Shown piece by piece: positions 1 to 10,524 of a DNA stretch of 64,000 nt (its first letter is position 1; each line of letters starts with the position of its first letter). The notes beneath the pieces were generated by a model, which was not told the DNA's origin, searched no databases, and was given only the letters and a program-made list of their open reading frames with translations. A program made the translations under genes and the position numbers. Origin of the DNA: Sphingopyxis sp. DBS4 (GTDB taxonomy: Bacteria > Pseudomonadota > Alphaproteobacteria > Sphingomonadales > Sphingomonadaceae); the NCBI RefSeq assembly GCF_024628865.1, contig NZ_CP102384.1:2801001-2865000 (forward strand), in the 5' to 3' direction.

Positions 1-235
1 GCACGATCTCGTCATAGCCGCCGACCTCCTCGAAGGTGCGCGACAGGTGAACCGCGGGATCGTCCTCATAGCCCTGGCAATATTCGAGCCACGCGCGCGC
101 CACCCGCCGCGGCGTGTCGATCAGCCCCTCGCGCGCCGGATCGTCCCCGGCCCATTCGATCAGCGTCCGGACCGCGTCGAGTACATGACCGGGCACGACC
201 GGTTTGCCGTCCGGGCCCAGTTCCACTTTTGTCAT
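1..235 (-). CDS. folE: GTP cyclohydrolase I, N-terminal part (runs off the window)
   Basis: The gene reads leftward from an ATG at 235 and is cut by the window edge, leaving 78 residues. The visible protein has the family's N-terminal helices, including DAVRTLIEWAGDDPAREGL, TPRRVARAW and the FEEVGGYDEIV strand. GTP cyclohydrolase I turns GTP into 7,8-dihydroneopterin triphosphate, the first step of tetrahydrofolate synthesis, as a cytosolic decamer. The zinc ligands and catalytic histidine lie beyond the edge and cannot be checked. The identification rests on the N-terminal pattern alone. Confidence 0.85.
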   Translation of the reverse strand, partial: MTKVELGPDGKPVVPGHVLDAVRTLIEWAGDDPAREGLIDTPRRVARAWLEYCQGYEDDPAVHLSRTFEEVGGYDEIV

Positions 236-410
236 CACCCCGTCCTTACTGTTGCATCGATGCCGCACATTTCGCCATGAAATGGGCGATGCGCAACCCC
301 GCAAACCCAAGAAATTCCTGCGCCGGGCCAAGTTTACGTTGCGGAATCTGTGCTTTTCCAGCTTTGGGACTCGCTTGAATTTCCGCGCATTTTCGGCGCG
401 AACAAGTGGC

Positions 411-426
411 TTGACGCTTTCGTCAA
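411..426. promoter_or_regulatory. Inverted repeat in the folE/receptor intergenic region
   Basis: The 436-bp gap between divergent folE and the first receptor gene holds no convincing gene. Its one clear structure is ttgacg-cttt-cgtcaa, with 6-bp arms and a 4-base loop. Its left arm also looks like a -35 hexamer, but I see no good -10 at normal spacing, so it is only a possible operator or promoter part. The receptor start at 672 has a good ribosome binding site, gggagg, just upstream. Confidence 0.25.
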
Positions 427-671
427 CTCGGCGCACCTTCATGGTCATTACAGAGTTCGCTCAAGCGGACCGTAATCCGGAGAGCCCGGCGTAGTCCCCG
501 ACGCCGGTGGGAGAGGACGATGACCAGCACAGCTGGCAAGCGGGATATGCCGAGGCACCAGACCGATCCGGTCCGGCGCCCTTTGCCACGTCTGGTCACC
601 ATCCCTCCCCTTTAAGCACAAATTCGAGTTTGGGCGGCCCGCGACGCGGGTTCGAAAAAGGGAGGATGTAA

Positions 672-3600
672 ATGAAGTTCAAGGGACTGATGGGTTCGTC
701 GATTCTGGCGATGGCGGTGGCGACACCGGCCTATGCGCAGGATAGCGGCGGCTCGACCACCGACGCCTTCGGCGGCGAGATCGTCGTCACCGCACAGCGC
801 CAATCCGAACGTCTGCAGGACGTGCCGATCGCGGTCAGCGCCTTTTCGAGCGAAGCGCTCGAAGCGCAGCAGATCAAGACGCCGTCCGACCTGCAACTGA
901 CCCTGCCGAACGTCACCTTCACCAAGACCAACTTCACCGGCGCCAGCTTCACCATCCGCGGCATCGGCGACCTTTGCGTCGGCACGACCTGCGACAGCGC
1001 GACCGCGATCCACCTGAACGGCGATCCGCTGTTTTCGACCCGCCTGTTCGAGACCGAATTCTTCGACCTCGAACGCGTCGAAGTGCTGCGCGGCCCGCAG
1101 GGCACGCTGTTCGGCCGCAACGCGACCTCGGGCGTGGTCAACGTGATCACCGCGAAGCCGAAGCTCGGCGCGTTCGAAGCCGCGGTCGAGGGCGAATATG
1201 GCAATTACGATTCGCTCAAGGGCAAGGCGATGGTCAACATCCCCCTTGGCGACACGGCCGCCTTCCGCATCGCGGGCATCTATCTGAACCGCGACGGCTA
1301 TACGAAGAACACGTTCCTCAACACCCGCATCGACGATCGCGACCTTTACTCGGTGCGCGGCTCGTTCCGCTGGGAGCCGACGCCGGACACGACGATCGAC
1401 CTGATGGGTTCCTATTTCCACGAACGGGACCAGCGCACCCGCATCCAGAAACAGCTTTGCCAGCGCGACCCGACCGGCATCCTCGGCTGTCTGAACACCC
1501 GCCTCGACAATTCGCCGTTCAACGGCAACGCGACCTTCACTGCGGCGCTGACGTCGAAGGAATTTCTGGCCACACAGGGCATTCCGGCGATTTTCGCGCT
1601 GGGCAGTCTCTATGGCGAGGACATTTACGCCAATACGACGGTTCCCAGCGATTCACGCACGGTGAACACGGCCTATACGCCGAGCTATTTCACCAGCGAA
1701 TTGATCCTGCAGGGCCAGATCGAACATAATTTCGGCCCCGTCTCGCTGCAGGTCTCGGGCCAGTATCAGAAGGTCAAGCTGGAAGCCCAGCAGGACTATA
1801 ACAGCAATGTCGGCGACCGGTCGCTCTATGCGAGCGCTCTCGGCTATCTGCAAGCTGGCGCCGATGGTGATCTTGACGGCCTGATTCCCGGCATTTCCAC
1901 TTATCTGGCACCCGTTGCGGCCGCGCTCATCCCGAACGGCCCTGACGGCCCGCTCTGCACCTCGCTGTCGGACGACACCGGGCTCGGCAGCTTCGGCGGC
2001 AACAGCATCTGTTCCAACCAATCGCTCCAGTTCGACCGCTCGAACCAGTATAACAGCAGCTGGTCGACCGAAGCGATCCTGACGAGCGACTTCGACGGAC
2101 CGTTCAACTTCCTTGTCGGCGGCATCTACGCCAACTACCATCTGACCGAGAACAGCTATTATGTGAACGCTTTCTCGATCGATTATCTGGCGGGCCTGCT
2201 GGGCGCATTCAAATCCTATGGTGCCGGCCTGCCGCCGTCGTTTCTCGGCACGCCCTTCTATCGCAACAACACCGACGATCTGAAGATCAAATCCTATGGC
2301 CTGTTCGGCGAAGCCTATTTCGAGGCAAGCGACCGCCTGAAACTGACCCTTGGCATCCGATATAATAATGACCGCAAGACAGTGGCGGCACGGACGTCGC
2401 TCGCAAGCTTCCTCGTGCCCTTCGGCCAGACCGGATCGGCCTTCGATTCGCCGTTCGGCGCGGGCTATGACGCCGACCCGGCCACCAATCCGGTCATCGC
2501 GGGCGACCCTACCCCCACCTGCGCCGAAGTGTCGCCGCTCGGGGCGGTCGGCTCGGTGCCGGGATGCGAGGCTTTCCAGGTCCGGTCGGTGAAATTCGGC
2601 AAGTGGACGGGCCGCGCCGTGGTCGATTTCAAGCTCACCGAAGACAATCTGCTCTATGCCTCCTATTCGCGGGGCTATAAGTCGGGCGGCATCAACCCGC
2701 CGCTGTCGCCGGTCTTTACGGTGCCCGAATCCTTCGCGCCCGAGCAGGTCGACGCCTTTGAAATCGGGTCGAAGAACACCTTCGCCAACGGCAAGCTGCA
2801 ACTGAACCTCACCGGCTTCTATTATAAGTACAAGGATTTGCAGCTCAGCAAGATCGTCGCCCGCACCGCGGTCAACGACAATGTCGATGCCGACATCTAC
2901 GGCTTCGAGGTCGAAGGCATGGTCCGGCCGGATCCGGACTGGGTGATCAACCTCGGCTTCAGCTATCTGCACACCAAGGTGTCGAGCGACAAGTTCACCA
3001 GCAATCCGCGTGATTTCGGCGGCGGACGGTCGGACGCGGTGATCATCAAGGACATCACCAACGGCGCGAACTGCGCGGTTGCTTCGGCATCCGGCAGCGC
3101 CGCTGGCGTCAACACCTTCGTGAACACGGTGAACACTGTCATCAACGCAGGTCTCGTCCCTGGCTTGAAAGCCGGCGCGGGCCTGCAAGGGACGACGGCC
3201 TTCCCGGCGGATGGCGGCATCGCTTCGACCGGCGCCTACGGGATTTGCGGCGTCCTCGAAGCGGCTGCGGCCGGCGCCTTCAAGGCCGGCGGCCTCGATC
3301 CGGCGGCGTTTGGCGGCATCGAATATTATTCGGCCGGCATTCCCGTCAACCTCAAGGGCAACAAGCTGCCGCAAGCCCCGAACTACAAGTTCAGCGCTGG
3401 CGTCCAGTACACGGCGCATCTGGGCGATATGACCCTCGTCCCGCGCTTCGACCTTGCCTATACCGGCGACAGCTATGGCAGCATCTTCAACGGCAGCGTC
3501 AACAAAATCAAAGGCTATGCCCAGGTCAACGCCCAGCTGCAGCTCAATGGCGCCGACGACAAATGGTTCGTCAAAGGGTTCATCCAGAACCTGTTCAATT

Positions 3601-3710
3601 CGAGCAGCGTCACCGGCGAGTACATCACCGACCAGTCGTCGGGTAACTACACCAATATCTTCACGCTCGAACCGCGCCGCTATGGCATCGCGGCCGGGAT
3701 GAAGTTCTAA
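672..3710 (+). CDS. TonB-dependent outer-membrane receptor
   Basis: This 1012-residue protein starts with a signal peptide (cut after AYAQ), followed by a TonB-box-like stretch EIVVTAQRQSERLQDVPIAV. The plug domain contains LERVEVLRGPQGTLFGRNA. A long beta-barrel follows and ends in an aromatic-rich strand, RRYGIAAGMKF, typical of outer-membrane insertion. Such receptors import large or scarce solutes using TonB-ExbBD energy. The substrate cannot be read from sequence; it groups with the large sphingomonad receptors rather than the siderophore type. It is longer than usual (700-900), with a Gly/Ala/Asn-rich extracellular insertion near residues 780-880. It stands alone and ends at a strong terminator. 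Confidence 0.93.
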   Translation: MKFKGLMGSSILAMAVATPAYAQDSGGSTTDAFGGEIVVTAQRQSERLQDVPIAVSAFSSEALEAQQIKTPSDLQLTLPNVTFTKTNFTGASFTIRGIGDLCVGTTCDSATAIHLNGDPLFSTRLFETEFFDLERVEVLRGPQGTLFGRNATSGVVNVITAKPKLGAFEAAVEGEYGNYDSLKGKAMVNIPLGDTAAFRIAGIYLNRDGYTKNTFLNTRIDDRDLYSVRGSFRWEPTPDTTIDLMGSYFHERDQRTRIQKQLCQRDPTGILGCLNTRLDNSPFNGNATFTAALTSKEFLATQGIPAIFALGSLYGEDIYANTTVPSDSRTVNTAYTPSYFTSELILQGQIEHNFGPVSLQVSGQYQKVKLEAQQDYNSNVGDRSLYASALGYLQAGADGDLDGLIPGISTYLAPVAAALIPNGPDGPLCTSLSDDTGLGSFGGNSICSNQSLQFDRSNQYNSSWSTEAILTSDFDGPFNFLVGGIYANYHLTENSYYVNAFSIDYLAGLLGAFKSYGAGLPPSFLGTPFYRNNTDDLKIKSYGLFGEAYFEASDRLKLTLGIRYNNDRKTVAARTSLASFLVPFGQTGSAFDSPFGAGYDADPATNPVIAGDPTPTCAEVSPLGAVGSVPGCEAFQVRSVKFGKWTGRAVVDFKLTEDNLLYASYSRGYKSGGINPPLSPVFTVPESFAPEQVDAFEIGSKNTFANGKLQLNLTGFYYKYKDLQLSKIVARTAVNDNVDADIYGFEVEGMVRPDPDWVINLGFSYLHTKVSSDKFTSNPRDFGGGRSDAVIIKDITNGANCAVASASGSAAGVNTFVNTVNTVINAGLVPGLKAGAGLQGTTAFPADGGIASTGAYGICGVLEAAAAGAFKAGGLDPAAFGGIEYYSAGIPVNLKGNKLPQAPNYKFSAGVQYTAHLGDMTLVPRFDLAYTGDSYGSIFNGSVNKIKGYAQVNAQLQLNGADDKWFVKGFIQNLFNSSSVTGEYITDQSSGNYTNIFTLEPRRYGIAAGMKF

Positions 3711-3729
3711 CGCCACCGGCGGCAGCGCC

Positions 3730-3773
3730 AAAAAGGCCCCGGTCTCTCCATCGAGAGGCCGGGGCTTTTTCTT
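3730..3773. terminator. Bidirectional rho-independent terminator
   Basis: A 12-bp stem (gccccggtctct with agaggccggggc, one G-T pair) with a 6-base loop is flanked by an A run on the left and a T run on the right. It can therefore serve both convergent receptor genes. Confidence 0.9.
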
Positions 3774-3815
3774 GTCCGCAAAAGGGGCAGGACGGCGAAC
3801 CGTCCCGCCTCCGCA

Positions 3816-6374
3816 TCAGAATTTGAAGCGGCCGGTCACGCCATAGGTGCGCGGCTGGCTGGGATAGCCCGACACGCTGCCCGACTGGGCGACGGCGTTG
3901 AACACCGTCGTCAGATATTGCGCATTGGTGAGGTTGCGGCCCCACACGCCGAGCTCGAACCCGTTGGTCAGCGCGACGGTGAACGAGGCATTGAGCTGGT
4001 TCACTTCGCGCTTCAGATTCTGCGCCACCGTCGCCGGAAGGCCGAGCAGGCCGTCGACGATCTGGGTCGGGCTTTCATACTGATAGTCGACGTGCATGAT
4101 CGCCTTGGTCCCACCCGCAAATTCGTGGGTGTAGGTGCCGCCCATCGAGACCGACAGGTCGGGGATGCCCGCGGGCTTCAGGCCCGACAGGTCGCCGAAC
4201 GCCGATTTGACAAAGCTGTCGTATTTGGGATCGAGCCAGGTCACCGCAAGGTTCAGGTTCAGCCCCTGCACCGGCCGCACCGACCCGTCGAATTCGAGAC
4301 CCCAGGTCGACTGCTTGCCCGCGTTGGCGAGCGCGAAGCCGGTGCCGGTGAAGACGTTCGACTGGAAGCCCTTGATCGACTGCTTGAACACCGCGAGGTT
4401 CAACGACGCGACCGACCACTGCGCCTTGAGGCCCGCTTCATAGACGGTCGACTCTTCCGGCGCCGCGAAGCGCGTGCCTGCAACCAGATTCGGCAACCCG
4501 CGCCCGGCCGCGATGATCGCGGGCAGGTCGGCGGCGAGCGGACGGCTGTCGCGCGACAGGTTGACCGAGCTTGCCTTGAAGCCGGTCGCATAGGTCGCAT
4601 AGACGTTGAGCGTATCGGTCAGCTTATAGGCGAGACGCGCGCTGTAGCTGAAGTCGCCGTCGTTGGTCTTGCCCGGTTCGACCTCGTTCGGAACGTCGAG
4701 GAACGGCGGCAGGAACTGGAACGCCTTCAGCCCGCTCAGCGGGTTGGCACTGCTGCCGTCGGGCAGGGTCAGCGTCGGATTGGCGGCGAGATAGGCCGCC
4801 TGAACCGGATCGACACCGGCGCCGACGAGCAACATCTGACGGAACGGCGTATAGGCCGCGGCGTCGAGGTCGATGCCAGAGAAGACATCGGTGCTCTTGA
4901 CGTTGGTCGAGAAGCGCTTCTTGTCCTTCGTATAGTTGCCGCCGAGGGTCAGCGTCAGGCGATCGCTGATCTCGAAGTCGAGCGTGCCGAAGATCGACCA
5001 GGCGGTGTTCTTCATCCGGTAATATTCGTCCATGCCGTCGCCGACGTGGAAGAAATCGCCCAGATATTTCGTGGGGTCGCCCTCATAGGCGCCGAGCGCG
5101 CCCTCAAGCGTTCCGACGCTGAGCGCACCGCCGCTTGCCGCCTGGATCAGGGCATTGCCATAATCCCGGAAATCGCTGCCAAAAGCGATCTGGCTGTGCT
5201 GCTTGATCTTCTCGTTGAAATAATAGCCGCCGACCAGGAAGTTGATCGGGCCGTCGAAATCCGACGCGAGGCGCAGTTCCTGGGTGAAGGTGTTGATCGC
5301 GGTATCGTCGGACTTGCGGCCGATCAGGTCGGCACTGGTGAAGTCCGAATCCTGGTTGGTGTCGGCGCGCACCTGACGATAGGCGGTGATCGAGGTCAGC
5401 GCCATATTGCCGAGATCATAATCGATCTGGCCCGACCCGCCGTAATTCTCGATCCGGTTCGACGACAGGAAATTATTGTAGACGCGGTAGGAGAAGGGAT
5501 TTTCGGCATCGACGCTGGTGCCGCCCGCCAGGAAGTCGGTGATCGGCACGGTCGGGCCGGCGATGACGTTGCCGGCGATGCAGCAATTCTCGTCGATCTT
5601 GTCATAATCGCCGATCAGGCGGATCGACAGCGCGTCGGTCGGCTCGAACAGCAACTGGCCGCGCACGCCCCAGCGGTTGCGGTCGTTGACGTCGGTGTCG
5701 AGGTTCAGGTCGCGGGCATAGCCGTCGCGGCGGTTGAAATTGGCGCCGAGCGAGAAAGCGATGGTGTCGCTGATCGGGCCGGTGATGTCGCCCTTGAGGA
5801 CGATGGCGTCATAATTGCCGTAGCTCGCCTCGACCGAGCCGCCAAACGTATATTGCGGCTTTTGCGTGACGATGCTGATGACGCCCGCCGAGGCATTCTT
5901 GCCGAACAGGGTCGACTGCGGGCCGCGCAGCACCTCGATGCGCTCGACATTGGGAAGGTCGCCGATCTGGGCGGCCGAGCGCGAGCGATAGACGCCGTCG
6001 ATGAACACGCCGACCGAGGGTTCGATGCCAGGGTTGTTCGCGCCGTTGCCGAAGCCGCGGATGATGAAATTGGTGTTCGCGCTCGACTGAAGCTGCGAGA
6101 CGCGAAGGCTCGGCACCGCCGATTGCAGGTCGATAAGGTCGCGGATCTGCGCGTTCTGGATGTCGGCGGCCGAGGTCACCGAAACGGCGATCGGCGTATC
6201 CTGCAGCGTCTGCGAGCGCTTCGACGCGGTGACGATGATGTCGTTGCCATAGTCGGTGACGTCCGACGTCGCGGTCGTATCGTCAGCGGGGGCGGGGCCC
6301 TCCTGGGCAAAGGCGAAAGCGGGGGTAGCGGCGCACAGCATGGTGGCGCCCAACAGGATGTTGCGCAAAGTCAT
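3816..6374 (-). CDS. TonB-dependent outer-membrane receptor
   Basis: The protein has 852 residues. A signal peptide ends near AFAQ, a TonB-box-like NDIIVTASKRSQTLQDTPIAV follows, and the plug carries NVERIEVLRGPQSTLFGKNA. The barrel ends in RTYGVTGRFKF with the C-terminal aromatic residue. It is convergent with the receptor at 672-3710 and shares its terminator. No enzyme gene sits in the same transcription unit, so the substrate is unknown. The ATG at 6374 is followed at once by the signal peptide. The 282 bp between this start and the divergent cytochrome b561 gene hold no recognisable gene. Confidence 0.92.
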   Translation of the reverse strand: MTLRNILLGATMLCAATPAFAFAQEGPAPADDTTATSDVTDYGNDIIVTASKRSQTLQDTPIAVSVTSAADIQNAQIRDLIDLQSAVPSLRVSQLQSSANTNFIIRGFGNGANNPGIEPSVGVFIDGVYRSRSAAQIGDLPNVERIEVLRGPQSTLFGKNASAGVISIVTQKPQYTFGGSVEASYGNYDAIVLKGDITGPISDTIAFSLGANFNRRDGYARDLNLDTDVNDRNRWGVRGQLLFEPTDALSIRLIGDYDKIDENCCIAGNVIAGPTVPITDFLAGGTSVDAENPFSYRVYNNFLSSNRIENYGGSGQIDYDLGNMALTSITAYRQVRADTNQDSDFTSADLIGRKSDDTAINTFTQELRLASDFDGPINFLVGGYYFNEKIKQHSQIAFGSDFRDYGNALIQAASGGALSVGTLEGALGAYEGDPTKYLGDFFHVGDGMDEYYRMKNTAWSIFGTLDFEISDRLTLTLGGNYTKDKKRFSTNVKSTDVFSGIDLDAAAYTPFRQMLLVGAGVDPVQAAYLAANPTLTLPDGSSANPLSGLKAFQFLPPFLDVPNEVEPGKTNDGDFSYSARLAYKLTDTLNVYATYATGFKASSVNLSRDSRPLAADLPAIIAAGRGLPNLVAGTRFAAPEESTVYEAGLKAQWSVASLNLAVFKQSIKGFQSNVFTGTGFALANAGKQSTWGLEFDGSVRPVQGLNLNLAVTWLDPKYDSFVKSAFGDLSGLKPAGIPDLSVSMGGTYTHEFAGGTKAIMHVDYQYESPTQIVDGLLGLPATVAQNLKREVNQLNASFTVALTNGFELGVWGRNLTNAQYLTTVFNAVAQSGSVSGYPSQPRTYGVTGRFKF

Positions 6375-6656
6375 GGTGTCTCTCTCCAGACCACCGAAGC
6401 GCGGCCCGTCGGGGCCTGTGGAGGGGGAGATGCTCCGGCGGTGACGGTGGCTGTAAGGCTCCGCCGCGCGGCGTCAACGCGCGGAACCGGAACAGGCCCA
6501 TTTTGCGGGCATTCGTGACTTAAAAGCAACAGTTTACGCTACGGCAATGAGCCCCGACCCGATAGACGCGCGAGAGCGGAAGAGCGGCGACGGCCCGTGC
6601 GGCCGGTCCTTGAGATGCCGCATGCATCCGAAATGCCTCCCGCGCGTTGATACTGC

Positions 6657-7262
6657 ATGGCGACCGTCCCCGAAGCCACGCCGCAGGAGCGGCTGCTGCG
6701 CTATGACAATGGCGCGGTGCTGCTGCACTGGCTGACGGCGCTGATCGTGGTGGCGCAGTTCGTCGTCGGTTTCGCCTTTGCCGGTATGGAACGCGGCGCG
6801 GCGCGCGGCGATCTTTTCACCGTCCACAAGACGATCGGCGCGACGATCCTGGTTCTCGCGCTCGTGCGGCTCGGCTGGCGCCTTGTTCACCCGCCGCCGC
6901 CCTTCCCGACCGAATTGCCGCGCTGGGAACGCATCGCGAGCGTCTGGACGCACCGGGCCTTCTATGTCCTGCTCATCGCGCTTCCATTGACCGGGCTGAT
7001 GGCCGTGTCGGGAGGCGCGAGCGCCGAGGGCAAGACCAGCACCGCTCTGCTTGGCGGCATCCCCCTGCCGCTGATCCCCGGCGTGTCGGACGATGCCGGC
7101 GAAGCGATCGGCGGCATCCACGAACTGCTCGTGTTCGTGAAGCTGGCGCTGCTCGTGCTGCACGTCGCCGCAGCGCTCAAGCATCAGATCGAACGCCAGC
7201 TCGCCGCCGGGCGGATGCCGCCTTTTCAGGCTCCGGGTGAACGCTCCGTCCCCGCGCCCTGA
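6657..7262 (+). CDS. Cytochrome b561 family membrane protein
   Basis: A 201-residue inner-membrane protein with four predicted helices. It has the family pattern of histidines in or next to them: LLHWLTALIV in helix 1, TVHKTIGATIL in helix 2, WTHRAFYVLL in helix 3, and GIHELLVFVK and VLHVAAALKHQ towards helix 4. These bind two haems b and carry electrons between the quinone pool and periplasmic acceptors. It faces the amine-oxidation operon tail to tail, so a link to that pathway's electrons is possible but not shown. Confidence 0.88.
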   Translation: MATVPEATPQERLLRYDNGAVLLHWLTALIVVAQFVVGFAFAGMERGAARGDLFTVHKTIGATILVLALVRLGWRLVHPPPPFPTELPRWERIASVWTHRAFYVLLIALPLTGLMAVSGGASAEGKTSTALLGGIPLPLIPGVSDDAGEAIGGIHELLVFVKLALLVLHVAAALKHQIERQLAAGRMPPFQAPGERSVPAP

Positions 7263-7285
7263 CTTCCCGCGATCGTCGGCGCGCC

Positions 7286-8935
7286 TTATCCCTTCAGCAG
7301 TTCCAGCGTGCGCTCGCGCATCGCGAATTTCTGCACCTTTCCGGTCACCGTCATCGGAAAGTCGTCGACGAAGAGGATGTGGCGCGGAATCTTGAAATGC
7401 GCGATGCGGCCCCGGCAATAGGCGCGCACAGCATCCTCGCTCATCGCCGCGCCTTCGCGCAACAGTATCCAGACGCATAGTTCCTCGCCATATTTCCGGT
7501 CGGGAATGCCGACGCCCTGAACGTCGAGAATATCGGGATGGGTGAGAAGATATTCCTCGACCTCGCGCGGATAGATATTTTCGCCGCCCCGGATCACCAT
7601 GTCCTTGATGCGCCCGACGATCCGGCAATAGCCCGCCTCGTCGATGGTCGCGAGGTCGCCGGTGTGCATCCAGCCGTCGGCGTCGATCGCCTCGGCGGTT
7701 CGCTCCGCATCGTCCCAATAGCCGAGCATCACCGAATAACCGCGCGTACACAGTTCGCCGGTCTGCCCGCGCGGAACGATGTTGCCGCCAAGGTCGATCA
7801 ACTTGACCTCCAGATGCGGCTGGACGCGCCCGACGGTCGATACGCGAAGGTCGAGCGGATCGCCCGGATCGCTCTGAAAACTGACCGGGCTGGTTTCGGT
7901 CATGCCATAGGCGATGGTGACCTCTTCCATATGCATCCGGTCGATCACCTCACGCATCACCGCCATCGGGCACGGCGACCCCGCCATGATCCCGGTGCAC
8001 AGCGACGACAGGTCGAACCGGTCGAAATCGGGATGGTTCAGCGCCGCGATGAACATCGTCGGCACGCCGTAGAGCGCGGTGCAGCGCTCGGCCTCGACGG
8101 TTTCGAGCACCGCCTGCGGATCGAACGCCTCGGCCGGATAGACGATCGTCGCGCCGTGGACGACGCAGGCGAGGTTGCCCATCACCATGCCGAAACAATG
8201 ATAGAGCGGCACCGGGATGCACAGCCGGTCGGCGGCGGACAGCCCGATCCGCGCACCGACGAACGCCCCGTTGTTCAGGATATTGCGGTGCGACAGCGTC
8301 GCGCCCTTCGGAAAGCCGGTGGTGCCGCTGGTGAACTGGATATTGACCGGCCCATCGGGATCGATCGCGATATCCGCGAGCGCGCCGGTGGCGTCGCTGG
8401 CAAGCGCCGCGAACGGCAGGCAACCGGCGTGGGGCGCGTCGCCGAGCACCACGACGAGCCGCAGGTCGGGAAGGCGCGCGGCGCGCAGTTGACCCGGCGC
8501 CGCCGTCGCCAGTTCGGGCGCGAGTTCGCCGAGCATCGCCACATAATCGCTGCTCTTGTGGGACGGCGCGAAGATCAACGCGGCGCAGCCGACCTTGTTC
8601 AGCGCATAGTCGAGTTCGGCGACGCGATAGGCGGGGTTGATGTTGACAAGGATCAGCCCCGCCTTCGCGGTCGCGAACTGGACGATCGCCCATTCGGCGC
8701 AATTGGGCGCCCATATGCCGACGCGGTCGCCCGGCTTCAGCCCGCGTTCGAGCAGCCCCGCTGCAACGGCATCGACCCGTGCCTTGAGCGCGCGCCACGT
8801 CCAGCGCACGCCCTGATGCCGAACGACCAGCGCCTCGCCTTCGGGATCGCGAAGTACGGCCCGGTCGAAACAATCGCCGATCGTCCTATCGAGGAGCGGC
8901 GGGCTGTCGTCGCCGCGAACGAAGCTGTCAGTCAT
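7286..8935 (-). CDS. AMP-forming acyl-CoA synthetase, FadD/ACSF2-like
   Basis: 549 residues of the ANL superfamily. The ATP-binding loop [11 protein letters not shown] is at residues 201-211, the adenylate motif YGMTETSP is mid-protein, the hinge region [18 protein letters not shown] is near 420, and the C-terminal catalytic lysine motif is [11 protein letters not shown]. It activates a carboxylic acid to acyl-CoA via an acyl-AMP. Its start overlaps the stop of the next upstream synthetase (ATGA at 8932-8935), so they are translationally coupled. It is the last gene of the amine-dehydrogenase operon, where it would activate the acid made from the amine-derived aldehyde (inference). Chain length and aromatic preference are not readable. 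Confidence 0.9.
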   Translation of the reverse strand: MTDSFVRGDDSPPLLDRTIGDCFDRAVLRDPEGEALVVRHQGVRWTWRALKARVDAVAAGLLERGLKPGDRVGIWAPNCAEWAIVQFATAKAGLILVNINPAYRVAELDYALNKVGCAALIFAPSHKSSDYVAMLGELAPELATAAPGQLRAARLPDLRLVVVLGDAPHAGCLPFAALASDATGALADIAIDPDGPVNIQFTSGTTGFPKGATLSHRNILNNGAFVGARIGLSAADRLCIPVPLYHCFGMVMGNLACVVHGATIVYPAEAFDPQAVLETVEAERCTALYGVPTMFIAALNHPDFDRFDLSSLCTGIMAGSPCPMAVMREVIDRMHMEEVTIAYGMTETSPVSFQSDPGDPLDLRVSTVGRVQPHLEVKLIDLGGNIVPRGQTGELCTRGYSVMLGYWDDAERTAEAIDADGWMHTGDLATIDEAGYCRIVGRIKDMVIRGGENIYPREVEEYLLTHPDILDVQGVGIPDRKYGEELCVWILLREGAAMSEDAVRAYCRGRIAHFKIPRHILFVDDFPMTVTGKVQKFAMRERTLELLKG

Positions 8936-10524
8936 GCGTCCGCTTTCCCGAACTCTGCATCGCGCAATTCCTTGCGCCGGATCTTGCCGCTGACCGTCTT
9001 GGGCAGGCTGCCCACGAATTCGATGCGGCGCGGATATTTATAGGGTGCCGTCGTCCGCTTAACATGATCCTGCAACGCCGTGACGAGCGCGTCGGACGGA
9101 CGGTGTCCGGCCGCGAGGACGACGAAGGCCTTCACCACCTCGCCGCGCGTCGGGTCGGGGCTGGCGACGACGGCGCTTTCGGCGACCGCTTCATGCTCGA
9201 ACAACACGCTCTCGACCTCGAACGGCCCGATGCGATAGCCCGAAGAGAGGATGACGTCGTCGGCGCGGCCGACGAACCAGAAATAGCCGTCGGCATCGAC
9301 CGTCGCGCGGTCGCCGGTCAGATACCAGCCGTCCCTGAACACGCTCGCGGTGCGGTCCGCGTCGCCGCGATAGCCGAGGAACAGGCCGGGCGGGCGGCGT
9401 TCGCCGACGCGCAGCGCGATGTCGCCCTCCTCGCCCGGCGGCAGAATGTCACCGTCATGGCCGATCACCGCCAGATCGATCCCCGGCGTCGGGCGGCCCA
9501 TCGCGCCCTGCCGCGCCGCGCCGGCGCGGTTGCAGCAAAGCAGCACGGTTTCGGTCTGACCGTAGCCGTCATGGATATCGAGCCCGGTCGCCTTCTTCCA
9601 CAGGTCGATGACCTCGGGATTCAAAGGCTCGCCGGCGCTGACGCAGTGGCGAAGATGCGGGAAGGACCGTCCGTCCAGATCGGCGCGCACGAACATGCGA
9701 TAGGCGGTCGGCGGCGCGCACAGCGTCGTCACCGGATGCATTTCAAGCAGGTTCATCGCGGCGACGGGGTCGAAGCCCGGCGCATGGTGGACGAAGATCG
9801 CCGCACCCATCAGCCACGGCGCGAACAGGCTGCTCCACGCCGCCTTCGCCCAGCCGGTGTCCGACATGTTCCAGTGGAGGTCGCCGGGGCCAAGGTCGAG
9901 CCAGAAGCGGCCGGTGATCTCGTGCGCCAGCGGATAGCCCGCGCCGTGGATCGTCATCTTGGGCTGGCCGGTCGTGCCGCTGGTGAAATAACAGAGCGCG
10001 GGATCGTCGAACGCGGTGTCGGCGATCTCGGCCAGTGGTTCGACGGCCGCCTTGGCCGCGCTGTAATCGATCCATCCGGCGCGGGCGCCGCCGATGTGGA
10101 TCAGCGGCATCGCGGCATCGACGGGGGTTTCGTCGACGCGCGGCGCGACGTCGATGCCAGCGATGATGCAGCGCGCCTCAGCGGCTTCGCAGCGATAGGC
10201 GATATCCTTGGGCGTGAGCTGGACGGTGCCGGGCGAAGCGATCGCGCCGAGCCGCAAACAGGCGAGCATCAGCTCCCACCATTCGATCTCACGCGACATC
10301 AGGATCAGCACCGTGTCGCCGCGCCCGACGCCCGCCGCGCGCAGCACTGCAGCGGCGCGCGCGGCATGATCCGACAATTCGGCAAAACTGCGATCGATGA
10401 CAACATCTGCGCCGTCGGTCCACAGCATCGCGCGATCGCCGGGTCTTTCGCTCGCCAGCCGGTCGATCGCGTCGCGCGCGAAATTATAGCGCGGCGGCGG
10501 ATTCCAGTCGAAGGCTTCGCTCAT
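8932..10524 (-). CDS. AMP-forming acyl-CoA synthetase, medium-chain/ACSM-like
   Basis: 530 residues from an ATG at 10524 that overlaps the aldehyde dehydrogenase stop (ATGA). The frame stays open upstream, but the overlap and the family-typical N-terminus ([16 protein letters not shown]) favour this start. Motifs are the P-loop [22 protein letters not shown] for the adenylate site, [19 protein letters not shown] at the hinge, and [15 protein letters not shown] with the catalytic lysine. The N-terminal pattern resembles medium-chain and benzoate/phenylacetate-type CoA ligases. It differs clearly from the neighbouring synthetase, so the operon encodes two ligases of different subfamilies, perhaps for different acids or for successive steps. 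Confidence 0.9.
   Translation of the reverse strand: MSEAFDWNPPPRYNFARDAIDRLASERPGDRAMLWTDGADVVIDRSFAELSDHAARAAAVLRAAGVGRGDTVLILMSREIEWWELMLACLRLGAIASPGTVQLTPKDIAYRCEAAEARCIIAGIDVAPRVDETPVDAAMPLIHIGGARAGWIDYSAAKAAVEPLAEIADTAFDDPALCYFTSGTTGQPKMTIHGAGYPLAHEITGRFWLDLGPGDLHWNMSDTGWAKAAWSSLFAPWLMGAAIFVHHAPGFDPVAAMNLLEMHPVTTLCAPPTAYRMFVRADLDGRSFPHLRHCVSAGEPLNPEVIDLWKKATGLDIHDGYGQTETVLLCCNRAGAARQGAMGRPTPGIDLAVIGHDGDILPPGEEGDIALRVGERRPPGLFLGYRGDADRTASVFRDGWYLTGDRATVDADGYFWFVGRADDVILSSGYRIGPFEVESVLFEHEAVAESAVVASPDPTRGEVVKAFVVLAAGHRPSDALVTALQDHVKRTTAPYKYPRRIEFVGSLPKTVSGKIRRKELRDAEFGKADA

Noticed and set aside
204..494. 96-codon plus-strand frame before the first receptor
   Set aside because: It starts inside folE on the other strand, has no domain and no ribosome site, and ends before the promoter region.
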